From Phalacrocorax aristotelis (lineage: Eukaryota; Chordata; Aves; Suliformes; Phalacrocoracidae), in NCBI RefSeq assembly GCF_949628215.1, contig NC_134283.1, forward strand, positions 5,759,610-5,823,609: DNA of 64,000 nucleotides, in the 5' to 3' direction. Shown in pieces: positions 42,201-50,861 of this stretch (its first letter is position 1; every line of letters begins with the position of its first letter). The notes below the pieces were generated by a model. It had not been told where the DNA came from. It did no database searches and worked only from the letters and a program-made list of their open reading frames with translations. The position numbers were made by a program, and so were the translations under genes.

Positions 42201-45200
42201 TCTGCAATCAGAGTACTAACTGTGCCCATAAACAATTACAAGAGCTGTACTAGGCAGCTTAAAGTCATTCAGGAGATGTAAACCGATGTGTCTGAGGACA
42301 TAAACCAGCCACTAACTACATGGTATTAAGAACATCTTTCCTTGATAGGCAACAAGCAATTTTGGAGCTGTTGTAACAGTGATTTTGTTTGTTTGTTTTC
42401 TTGGAAATATCAAGCAGTGGCATAGACATACCACAGGAGACAAAACAGGAGACTCCCCTATGTACAGGTAGCTCTACACTGGTACTCAGTATCAGGACAG
42501 AAAGAAAGCTTTCTACAATATATGAAATAAGAGGTCTGAACAGAGAGTGAAGAAACAAATTCTTTAAAACCATTAGTTACTTTTCATAGTTGTCAGTCAA
42601 CATGGCAAGAAAGCTCCTTTTTTAACTGCAGCTGAGACCAATGCAAACAAAACAGATTCAAATAAAAAAAAAAACCACACCACACAAAAAACACCACACC
42701 AAAAACACACAAATCAAGAACTCCAGACTCATCAACTCCAAATGAGTTTCTTCAGACATGAGTGCCTTCAGAACAGCCCTGCTCCAGCCACAAAATGCAT
42801 TTTAAAGTGTGCAAGAAAAATTCTTAATAAAAAGGTTCTTTCAATAACAAAAGTTTTGCCAAACAAGGCAATTAATGCAGGTGTAAAGGCAACCTACAGA
42901 GTATAAATTACACAGACATCCCAAGCAGCTCCATCCTGCCACACCTCCTTCCACCCCAACTCGCCTCTTGCATCAGGCATGCAGATGAACTGCGCGTCTT
43001 CAGATACAAAGAAAGGCCAAGAAGTTTCATCTCAAGTTCTCCTGCGTAAACAAGATGCTCTGATTTCCAGTTCTCCCTTTGCGTGATGTGTAGGAGCAGC
43101 CCAACTGTATTTTCTTACTATTTTGAGCTGGGTAAGAGCCTCATTGCTTCCTCCCTTCAGGCCATCTTTTAGGGGCTTGTTGGAGCAGGAATATAATTAA
43201 CAACTCCCCATTCAAGGCTGGTATAGTGAATTTTAAATCCCTTTTTAAACCATAAGCTTTTAACATACCTTTACCACTGTCGCCTCTCAACTGCTTACCC
43301 AAATGTAATGCGTATTTAGGGACTTCTCCCGAGTTACGCCAGGTACAGAGTTTCTGGACAAAGCAACTATTTTGATTTATTGCTTCTCAAATTTACAGAG
43401 ACTTTACAACTCAGTTATGGCTAAAACATCACAGAGCACACTTTAGTTTCATTAAAAAAAAAGAAAACCAACCCCAAAACCTATGCCTAATTTAAAAAAC
43501 ACCTTTCAAAGTCTGGAAGCAAATTCTGGCCCAATTTGTTCCTGACTTCCTACTGCCAGGGCAGCCTGTAAAGTTGCCAGAAGACTGCCAGAAACAAACT
43601 TCTCATAAGAAACCCTGAAGATGACATGGCTTTAGATCCCTCCTCGATAAAGCAGTTACCACAATGCTGCCCTGCACGCCCAGTGAAGAGGGGACAAGAC
43701 CTGGCACAAGCACAGCGCAATTCAGCTAAACCAGAACTGGAGAGCACAGGGTCTTGACAACCAAACACCTCCCAGCTTCAGCAGCGGTTTGTGTTCATGA
43801 CTTCTGTACTAGTCCTAAACAGAAGTAGTTTTAAAACACTATAAAAAGCTCTCTACAAATGTCAATAAAACCCGAACAGGTATCAGGAAATAACTAGCAG
43901 AAGCTACTGGCACTCATTGGCTTTACCTCACCTGGCTCTACAACATTTGTTGTGCAACCAGTGTAACAAAACTGCCAAGATGCACCTTTTCAGTGCGCTA
44001 CAGAACGGACATCCTGTCCCATTTCTTGTACCAGCGCGCAGGGATGCTCATGGACACACTTACACAAGGACGGTATCTCGGCAGACTGCCTTCCAACAGG
44101 TCCAGAATGGCTCAAAATACTCCGAGTGCCAGCACGCAGAGGAAAGGACAGGAGTTCAGTGACAGGGAACACGTCCTACCACATCTCCATGGAGGTCTAT
44201 TTCGGCACTGGGAGAGAGGTTACGCTTTTGTGGCCGTGCAAGGGTCCTACAAGGTCTGCAACATTTTAGGGACGTCAGAAGGTTGAACAGCACAAGTGGG
44301 AAGATGCAAATGCATGCTGTCAGGTTATTTCTGACCAAAACTAATTTAGAAGCAGCACAGCTATTTAAAAGTAAATGGAGAAATAACATGAACTTAATTT
44401 TACTTTTTTTTTTTGTTTGTTTAGCTGTAGTATGCTTATCTGGAAAAGATGAAAATATGGCTAGGAAAGCCTTGGGGAACAGTATCGAATACATACACGC
44501 ATCTGTAATCTGTTCACACAGATGCACAAAAACCAAAGACAAAACTTGCTGAAATAACAAAAATGTCTTAATTTAATTTCTAATACAGCAGCACATGACA
44601 TTAAATTCATCTAAGAGTTCAAGCTTAAATATCCTCTTTGTTACGGTAGTTCCCACATGCTCCCTGTGACACAGGCAAGCAGACAGCAAGCTAGCTAAAT
44701 ATTAGGAGTTGCAAGTTTCACTGGCCAGGAACGACTCATGCCAGACAGTGACAGATCTGTTCGATGAGAACATCTGCTGCTACTATTGAGGATACCAGGA
44801 ATACTCGGAGCAGATCTATCCTATCAGAGGTTTGCGGATATATGCTACAGCTTATGCCAAACTTACTCGTGCAAGCACGGTTTATTCTGGTAAAAGCACT
44901 CTTATGCCACCATAATTTACACTAGGCTCATAAACTATATAAATTAAATGAGGGCAATAGAATTGTCCTGGCAATTGCCCTAATGTAGCTACAAACAGTG
45001 CTAAAAAAGCGCAGGCTTCTGGCTGATTTGTTACAGAAGACACAATCAAGACCTAACCTGGCTCAAATTTAACTTCTGTGGGATGCACAGCAACATCGCT
45101 TTGAGCCAAACCACGCTGTCCTATGGCAGTCTCTTCCTGAGGAATCCTCCTTTTCTCAGGCTCAGGAACATACCACAAGATGTTAGAGATATGCAGGGAG

Positions 45201-48200
45201 ACTTCTGTGTTTTGTAAATGACAGGATTTGCTCCAGGGGCACACAGAGGGATTAGATTAACCTGTACATATAAGGCAATTCTGTAGGAATTCATGCAACC
45301 ACCCCAGACCTCGCTGCCCGCAAAGAGCTACAAGCAACTTGGCATTAAGTGGTCGAGGCAAGACCTCAAGAATCCAACTACCACAACAATTAAAAGTCTT
45401 ACTGGTGCCACAGACTGAAAATGTATTCATGAAACTGGCATTTATTTTTTTTTCCTGTACTTGCAGAAGCTAGCCTATGGACAAGAAAGGCAGATGGGAT
45501 CTGTGACACCCATAACACTTCCATGTGTTTCTGTGTCCCCTTCATGTCTTTCGACCTCTTCCCGCTGAAGCTGCCATTTTTTAGCTGCATGGATAATCCA
45601 CTTGCCAAATAACTGGAGGGAAGCCACATCACTGTAATTTACAGGTGTCCTACTCATAACCAGTCAGCCAAACAGCTTCCATGCAGAACTACAGAGCAGG
45701 TAACACTCCTCTCAGTGGCTGCACAAATCCATCAGCACACGCAGACTCTGCTCACACCCAACCACCCCCTCAGAAAGTCCATGCCTACTTATTTTCCTAC
45801 TCACACCCTAAACTAAGAATTCATGCAAACCCTACACTGCTTCTGAGCTCGCCCACCTACTTGCCCACAGCCACAATACACCATGACACAGCCAGATACA
45901 GAAACCACCACACCAGCTCAAACTTCCACTTCTTCACTGCTGAGTACAAGTTTCACAAATCTACTCGTTTTTCTTCTGAATTTAGTTAATGGATTTTTCT
46001 GAGCTTTATAGTGGAATTTTTCAAATGAGAGTGACACAAATCAATGGGCATCTGGAGAGTGTAACAGCCTCTGGTCCCATAGCACACTTTGGAATCATCT
46101 ACCTTTAAGATGCAAGGACATAAAATTCTTGAGTGTCCTGCAATAACTCTTTATATAGAAACCTAAACCGATCATTGTTTTTGCAAAAACAACACTCAAA
46201 ATAAAGAGGACTTGCACAGACTAGGTACAGGCTGGAGATTAATTTTATCTCCAAAAAGAGCCACTGAAACATTATTTTTGGCTGGAAACATAATGCTCCA
46301 ACATTGGCAACCTACCTGCCCAACTCTACCCAGTGTGGAGACCAGCTGGACTAAGAGATAGATCCTGGAGTGATAAAAAGAAGAGAGATAGGCAGCAGGT
46401 AAAAATTAAGCTCTGCAAAGGTAGGTAATACAAATGTGTTTCTTAATGTGCCATACAAGAACTAGGTACATGTATTTTTGGTTCTTTATTTCTTGCAAGC
46501 CCGAGGACAGAATATGAGTAAGCTTTAAAAAAAAAAAACCCCAAACACTTAATCATATTTATATATTAATGCATGTAACCTACTTTCACACATAGTTAAT
46601 GAGTTCCTTCATGGGATTTGAACCTGAACAATTTTGAGTTTAAAAAAAACCACAGCTCTAATGACTACAAGTTTTGTTGCTAATGTAGTTATGTCTGGCG
46701 CTCTTATTCCTCACACACGCTTAACTCATGTTTCCCCAGGACATTTTTCAGAGATGAACAAAATGCAATACTTAAAGATGAAATTCTGTGAAAAGGTACC
46801 TCTCCATAGAATAATTTAGAATATCTTTTAATTAAGCAGTATTTTTCACATTAAAAAAAATTTGCGCATTTCCTGTAAACTCATCTTGCTGTTACAGTAG
46901 AACAGCAGTTTTTCCAAGAATATGACCTCTTTCCACCTTGAGCAACCCTTCTGGACCTTTATTTCAGATATGGCATATGGTCATCTGAAACACGATGACC
47001 AACAGCCTGAGACGCATTCAAGCGTTTTGAAGAGTATTGGATCAATGGCTCATTTCAACTTCACATCTTTGATTTGTCTTTCACCACAGTCTTCCAAAAA
47101 ATGCTTCTCAAGACAAGCAGTGAAACAAATTATTAGGAGTACCATGGCTCCGTGGTGTCTTTTTCGCAAATTCTTGCTGATCTTCCTTCCCTCTGAATTT
47201 TATTTAATTTTATAACTCAGCTCTGCTAGCTCACGTGATACAGAGGACTGTTTCTGTAAGTCTGCCCATGATCAACACCCATTTAAAAGTTAATCACTAA
47301 CGTTATATTCTATTTCTTTTTGGTTTATTTTTGTACTTGTGAATGTCAAAGTTGGACTACAATGGTCACCCAACATCCCATATTTCCTGAAAGCAGATAA
47401 TAAGACACTGAAGCAGGTTGCATGCTTTTGGAGAGTAGCGTACAGCCTCCCCATCCCTGCCAAGCACAAATATGCAGATTTTATGACAGCTTCACAGAAA
47501 GCTACAACTGGAAGGAAAGCCCAACCATTGCAAAAAGTCTGCTACAACAGACTTACAACAATCCTGCTTTTACGTGATACCAAAAGGTCTGCTCCTGCTT
47601 TACGCGCAAAGACAAAATTAATGTCTTTATCACCTGCAGGTGATAGGACTTTGACATAAAAACCCTTTGGAATTAACCACTTGTACATTTCTCTTTCCCC
47701 TCTCTGACACGCAGGTACATATTATAAAAGTCTTATGGCAGGTATATTCTTTTTCGTTGATGTCATTGGACTCATCACCACCGAGTGCGATGGAGAAGTT
47801 CAAACCGCTGTCGCTGGCTGTGGCAGGACCTTTCATGAGATGGTTTTCATTGAAAACATAATCCATAGTCATTGAAAACTGTTGCCGGGGCACCTCAGAA
47901 ACCTCGACTGTGCCGGTACAGCCCGTCCTCCCCAACACCCGCTGCCCAGCTGCGTAGTTTTGACGGCCCACGCCGCGGACACCCGCTGCCGAGAGCGGGC
48001 AGCCCTCCCGGCACGGCCGGCCTTCCGTACCTCCGGCAATTTCCGAGTTCGGTTCGTGGATATTGCACAGGCACAAGGGAACAGGAGATGGGGAGGCAAA
48101 GCAACATTTATTTTTAATTTAAAAGCTGGAAAGCTGATGTGTTTCAGCTCCCGTAACAACCGCCACCCCGAGCCCTGCCTTACTGGAAGACACGAAGACA

Positions 48201-48852
48201 GCAGAGGCCCGCCGCAGCCCCCCGGCCCAACGCAAACGTACAAAGTGGGGATCTTCTTGGTTTGCACCTGGCACTTGGTGGCACTTCAGTTGCTGGGGGC
48301 ATTTTTCCTCCAGTGGGTCAAACGGCCTTTCAACACCCACCCTCCCTCTCCCCCCAAAAAAGCAGCAGCTTGAGGCGAAGGACACGGCTGCTGCTCGCTG
48401 CGGGGCGGCCGGGCCCGCGGGGGGCGGCACCGGCCGGCGGGAGATGGTGAGGGGCGAGGAGGGGAGCGGAGCTCAGCGCTCAGGCGACCCCCCTGGGCGG
48501 GGAGGGAGGGAGAGCGGGAGGGCAGGCCCGGCCCCCCCCGGCCTCCCCTGACTCCTTCGTCCTTAGAAGCCGAGCCCGCTCCTTACGTAACCGCCCGGCC
48601 CGCACCGGCCGCCCCGCCCGGGGAGCGCGGCCTCCCGCCGAGTCGCCGCCCGGGGGCCGCGGGCCGGCGCCGTCCCCGGCCGTACCTGATGTAGGGGCTG
48701 GCGGCCGCCAGGATGTTCTTCTGCACCGGGATCTCCTCCCCCTCCAGCACCAGGTGCGCGTCGCAGAAGCGGCTCTCCTCGCGGAAGGAGCTCAGGGCCC
48801 GCAGCAACCGCGCCGGGTGCTGCGGATCGGACACGGCGCTCGGCCCCGACAT
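21116..48852 (-). CDS. GAN: Gigaxonin, BTB-BACK-Kelch adaptor of CUL3 ubiquitin ligase (complete, 11 coding exons)
   Basis: Gigaxonin is a substrate adaptor: its BTB domain binds CUL3, and its Kelch propeller recruits cytoskeletal targets such as vimentin, neurofilaments and tubulin cofactor B for ubiquitination. Loss causes giant axonal neuropathy in humans. The coding exons on the minus strand, 5' to 3', are 48852-48686, 35077-34963, 34093-33743, 33244-33027, 32103-31982, 31512-31400, 30292-30143, 29841-29705, 29196-29068, 22172-22063 and 21297-21116. They sum to 1794 bases, which is 597 codons plus TGA, the human length. BTB is about residues 30-99, BACK about 134-236, and six Kelch blades run from about 274 to 574, with Gly-Gly pairs in LGGQDENK, LGGEDGE, MGGGSYG and FGGVRSR. 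The start is chosen because SAVSDPQH follows within five residues, as in the family, and A stands at -3. All splice sites are GT-AG except the intron 6 donor, which is GC. Identification is by recalled family sequence. Confidence 0.97.
21298..22062 (-). other. GAN: GAN intron 10
   Basis: The 765-base intron between exons 10 and 11 has a GTCAGA donor and ACTCAG acceptor. I see only AT-rich unique sequence in it. Confidence 0.9.
22063..22172 (-). CDS. GAN: GAN coding exon 10 (residues 501-537), Kelch blades 5-6
   Basis: The acceptor TTACAG precedes GTGGATTTATC, read RWIYLNDQNLCIPTSSSF. The exon ends in YVIGDLDT plus one base, before donor GTCAGA. Confidence 0.96.
23588..23645. repeat. G/T-rich low-complexity tract
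   Basis: Runs of T3-T6 alternate with G2-G4 (TTTTGG and TTTTTTGG type units) in GAN intron 9. No element body adjoins it. Confidence 0.7.
27518..27569. repeat. AT-only inverted repeat (cruciform-like) in GAN intron 9
   Basis: Arms 27518-27532 and 27555-27569 are exact 15-base reverse complements built of A and T only, around a 22-base T-rich loop. The whole stretch from about 27506 to 27573 lacks G and C. It is likely a degenerate AT microsatellite able to extrude a hairpin. Confidence 0.85.
29068..29196 (-). CDS. GAN: GAN coding exon 9 (residues 458-500), Kelch blades 4-5
   Basis: The acceptor TCTCAG precedes ATTTGGGGCAG, read RFGAVACGVASELYVFGGVR. The exon ends in FYHDEFK plus two bases of Arg, before donor GTAACT. 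The longest internal intron after intron 1 (6.9 kb) follows. Confidence 0.96.
29705..29841 (-). CDS. GAN: GAN coding exon 8 (residues 413-457), Kelch blades 3-4
   Basis: The acceptor CACAAG precedes ATTGGCTGC, read IGCYAAMKKKIYAMGGGSYG. The exon ends in LKER plus two bases of Arg, before donor GTGAGT. Confidence 0.96.
30143..30292 (-). CDS. GAN: GAN coding exon 7 (residues 363-412), Kelch blades 2-3
   Basis: The acceptor CCTTAG precedes GCACGACAT, read ARHNFGVVEIDGILYILGG. The exon ends in LTMVRK before a consensus GTAAGT donor. Its 150 bases are exactly 50 codons. The Cys I recall in the human ISMECYDIYS segment is Ser here (ISMESYDIYS). Confidence 0.96.
30405..30452. repeat. G/T-rich low-complexity tract
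   Basis: GTTTGGTCGG, GGGGGTTTGG and GGTTTGG-type units occupy this part of GAN intron 6. The tract is the complement type of the A/C-rich tracts elsewhere in the window. Confidence 0.7.
31400..31512 (-). CDS. GAN: GAN coding exon 6 (residues 325-362), Kelch blades 1-2, with GC donor
   Basis: The acceptor TTACAG precedes AAGGGTTTTT, read EGFLFVLGGQDENKGTLSSG. The protein continues to SLPPMNE, where GAG is followed by GCAAGA. Exon 7 starts with the codons for ARHNFG, so the splice is best read as GAG/GCAAGA, a GC-AG intron. No GT lies close enough to keep the frame and family sequence. The exon is 113 bases, and only this end gives the correct phase. Confidence 0.93.
31982..32103 (-). CDS. GAN: GAN coding exon 5 (residues 284-324), Kelch blade 1
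   Basis: The acceptor TTCAG precedes ATCACGGAAACC, read SRKPTSVMRCMCPLYDPN. The exon ends in NHGVLSA plus one base, before donor GTAAAG. The DPNRQLWIELAPM segment is the conserved strand-and-Trp part of a Kelch blade. Confidence 0.95.
33027..33244 (-). CDS. GAN: GAN coding exon 4 (residues 212-283), end of BACK
   Basis: The acceptor TGTAG precedes GTTCACATGAAGG, read VHMKDVMSAVWVSGLDAAY. The exon ends CGAGT, two bases of a Val codon, before a consensus GTAAGT donor. It links the BACK domain to the first Kelch blade (GYSECIVTVGGEER). Confidence 0.96.
33743..34093 (-). CDS. GAN: GAN coding exon 3 (residues 95-211), end of BTB and most of BACK
   Basis: The acceptor TTGCAG precedes ATCAGGCTAAATGAAG, read IRLNEETIQDVVQAADLLLL. 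The exon contains the BACK-domain core (CIGIRDFALHYCLHHVHYLA) and ends in DSESRK before donor GTCAGG. Its 351 bases are exactly 117 codons. The reading frame stays open past the donor for another 81 codons, but the family sequence resumes only in exon 4. Confidence 0.96.
34963..35077 (-). CDS. GAN: GAN coding exon 2 (residues 56-94)
   Basis: The acceptor TTAG precedes AACAAAATTG, which completes the split Arg codon and continues TKLNYNPPKDDGSTYKIEL. The exon ends in YIFSGQ before donor GTATGG. It carries the middle and end of the BTB domain. Confidence 0.96.
39215..39272. repeat. A/C-rich low-complexity tract
   Basis: AACAA, CCAAAC and ACCAAACC units lie in GAN intron 1, preceded by a short A run. 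The pattern could be an eroded A-rich tail of a retroposed copy, but no body is recognisable. Confidence 0.65.
40715..40728. repeat. Poly-C run (14 C)
   Basis: Fourteen consecutive C bases in GAN intron 1. Long C/G homopolymers are unstable and prone to sequencing length error. Confidence 0.9.
42660..42715. repeat. A/C-rich low-complexity tract
   Basis: An A run of 11 is followed by ACCACACCACAC and AAAACACC-type units in GAN intron 1. No coding or mobile element context is seen. Confidence 0.7.
47628..47645. other. 18-base perfect palindrome with two back-to-back E-boxes
   Basis: TATCACCTGCAGGTGATA equals its own reverse complement. Its core CACCTGCAGGTG contains CAGGTG/CACCTG E-boxes on both strands, the type bound by ZEB, Snail and some bHLH factors. 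It lies in GAN intron 1, about 1.2 kb inside the gene. Binding is an inference. Confidence 0.6.
48686..48852 (-). CDS. GAN: GAN coding exon 1 (residues 1-55)
   Basis: The exon begins MSGPSAVSDPQHPARLL and ends in SPYI plus two bases of an Arg codon, before donor GTACGG. It holds the start of the BTB domain (FREESRFCDAHLVLEGEEIP). It is very GC-rich and sits inside the promoter CpG island. The first residues differ from what I recall of the human protein (MAEGSAVSD), a normal kind of variation at this end. Confidence 0.96.
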
Positions 48853-48855
48853 GCT

Positions 48856-48945
48856 GCCGGGCCGGGCCGGGCCGGGCTGGGCTGGGCTGAGCCGAGCCGA
48901 GCCGAGCTGAGCTGAGCTAAACCAAGCCGGGCTGAGCCAGGCCGG
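48856..48945 (-). repeat. Pentanucleotide array (GCYRR)18 next to the GAN start codon
   Basis: Eighteen consecutive five-base units run in strict register on the plus strand. They start as GCCGG x4, pass through GCTGG x2, GCTGA, GCCGA x3 and GCTGA x2, and end with more divergent units (GCTAA, ACCAA, GCCGG, GCTGA, GCCAG, GCCGG). The array ends three bases upstream of the GAN ATG, so it lies in the 5' UTR if transcription starts farther upstream. Confidence 0.9.
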
Positions 48946-49141
48946 CTGCCTCAGTCACTGCCCTCACACCATGGCTGCCAGCCCGCCGCTGACATCATCT
49001 CACTGCGCCGCCCCGCCCGGCGCCCGCCTCCCCCTGTGGGGCGGGAACGGGGCGGACCCGGACCCGGCTGCCCTGGGCATGGCGGCCACGGCTGGGCGCG
49101 GCACGGCTCGGCACGGCATGGCCTTTCCGCGGGCGCCCGGC

Positions 49142-49176
49142 GGGGCGGGGCGGGGCGGGGCGGGGCAGGGCAGGGC
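49142..49176. repeat. (GGGGC)5(AGGGC)2 array upstream of GAN
   Basis: Five perfect GGGGC units are followed by two AGGGC units. Each GGGGCGGGG junction is a GC box, so the array offers overlapping Sp1-type sites. Its G runs could form a G-quadruplex on the plus strand. It lies about 290 bases upstream of the GAN start codon. Confidence 0.85.
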
Positions 49177-50827
49177 GGCCGCCCGCCTGCGGAGGCTACA
49201 CGTCGGGGACCCTGAACTCAGCATCGCTCCCCAAGTTATCTCTGTTTTTTTTCCCCTCTTCGCCTTAAAATGTGACTAAAACCGGGCTTTTATGTATTTA
49301 TTTTTTTCCCGTACGTGAGCTGGAGGTTGAACTTATAGGCGTTATCATGAGAAAAAGTAAGAGAATGAGAATCAAACGCAGTGAGGCTCCTGTCGATGGT
49401 GCCGCTTCCCGTAGCCGCCAGCTGGAAATATGCCTTTTTCAGGCAAAAAGATTTTCTTCGGGACTGTTCACAAGGTTTTAGGCCATATATTTAACGTCCT
49501 TGTTTGCATATTAAGAGGTGACTTGATTCCATCTGCTGCTGCTTTCTGTAACAGCATCCAGCGTTTAGTGAAACTTTGTTTGCACCGAGTGAAAGCGTTT
49601 CAAATACTGTGATCTACTTTACCGACAGTCCCGCCGATGCTGCCGGGAGGGGGCCAACACGGTGGTAGCTCACCCCGGGCCCCTGCTCCGGCTCTCAAAA
49701 ATGGACTCGGATTTCTTTGGCCGTGAAACACCCAAAAAGACATTACGCCTTGTTTCTCCATTGGGACAAGAGCATTTTCGGGGGGGCTGACCTAAGAAAG
49801 CTGCGGAGCGTCACGTGCTTTTATTATTTGCGTTTCTTTAAATCAGTGATGTCAAAAATTGGTATCTTTGAAATGTGGACAACTTAAACTTTTATAATTC
49901 ATCCTAATCCAGTTTGATGGTGGCTCCAAACCATTTTACCACTAGGAAAAAGAATAAAGGTATCTGGAAAGACAAATTAATGACTTTACAAAGGCAACGT
50001 TGTCCTTTCCAAGCTAGCGACAATTGCTGTTTTGTTCTCCAGATGGAGATTTCAGCTGGGACATCTGCACATGTAGACCCCGGCAGACAAAGCACTGCAC
50101 CAAGTGCCTGCTTGTGAAGCCGTGAATAGCCCTATTTAAGCCAGTGTTTGCAGTTCAGCCCTCGCTTAAGTGCTTTCTGCTGGAGGGGGGTCACAGAGAG
50201 GAGCACCGTGCTCTAGGTTTGCTGTGCAGCTTTGGACAAGAGTTTTAGAAGCAGAGGATGTGTTTCACATTCTGGTACGATGTCTAAAACATACTGATGT
50301 GCATGAAACACCAGCAAGTTTGCATCACTTATTGTTATAACGTACCCATTTAAAAATATTAGAAGGCCACTTCTTCTGGCTTGGGTATAATTATCCAGGA
50401 TGTCAAGTGTAGAATGAGGAAGAGCACACGAGATCCAGAGGACACGTCCCCAGCTCTCTTTGAGAGTAATGAAAGCAGAGAGCACTCTGCATCTTGCGCT
50501 GCTGGTGAAAGATGTATTTTGCTTGTTATTAATACTTTGGTAATTGCATACCCAAGGGAAGAGTGGTTTAAATTATTGCGAAAGCTGTCATTGAGTGGCC
50601 CGACTATTTAAAAACACTGGTTTGTTTCTGTGCCTCCTGCATAGATTGTCATGTAGGAAAACAAAGTTGTACTTCTGGTTTTTAATTCGTCCTAGTAAAC
50701 AGTGTTTTTGCTTCCTCCTGCTGCATATGTGGGGCAATGGGACGAGGTGTAACAGATAATATCCACTCCCAGAGAACAAATTAATTATTATGCTATGTTA
50801 TTTGTTCCATTTAATGAAACCTGTTGA

Positions 50828-50861
50828 TAAAAAAAAAACCACAAAACCAAACCAAACCAAA
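50828..50861. repeat. (AAACC)n tract after an A run
   Basis: A run of A is followed by CCACAAAACC and three perfect CAAAC units. It resembles the A-rich end of a retroposed sequence or a simple pentanucleotide repeat. Confidence 0.7.

Larger units (their letters stand above)
35078..48685 (-). other. GAN: GAN intron 1 (13.6 kb)
   Basis: The intron starts inside the CpG island with GTACGG and ends with CTCTCTTAG. Large first introns are usual for this gene. Inside it are a run of 14 C (40715-40728), A/C-rich low-complexity tracts (about 39215-39272 and 42660-42715), an 18-base perfect palindrome (47628-47645) and a coding-like open frame at 47630-48076. No exon of another known gene and no intact mobile element is recognisable. 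Confidence 0.85.
47890..49215 (-). promoter_or_regulatory. GAN: CpG island and promoter of GAN
   Basis: GC and CpG content rise sharply from about 47890 and fall after about 49210, enclosing GAN exon 1. There is no TATA box at a suitable distance, which fits a dispersed CpG-island promoter. GC boxes (CCCCGCCC, GGGGCGGGG) lie at about 49010-49040 and 49141-49166. A CRE-like TGACATCA lies at 48990-48997, about 140 bases upstream of the start codon. A YY1-like ATGGCTGCC lies near 48971. The transcription start probably lies between about 48945 and 49000, but cannot be placed from sequence alone. The GC-rich region could fire in both directions. Confidence 0.75.

Noticed and set aside
41937-42207. 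Overlapping minus-strand frames of 72-86 codons, considered as a retrocopy
   Set aside because: No recognisable parent protein, no poly-A tail or target duplication. Probably chance.
47882-48373. Plus-strand open frame of 163 codons in the CpG island
   Set aside because: GC-rich antisense frame with Pro/Arg-rich composition, no family likeness, and part of GAN intron 1.
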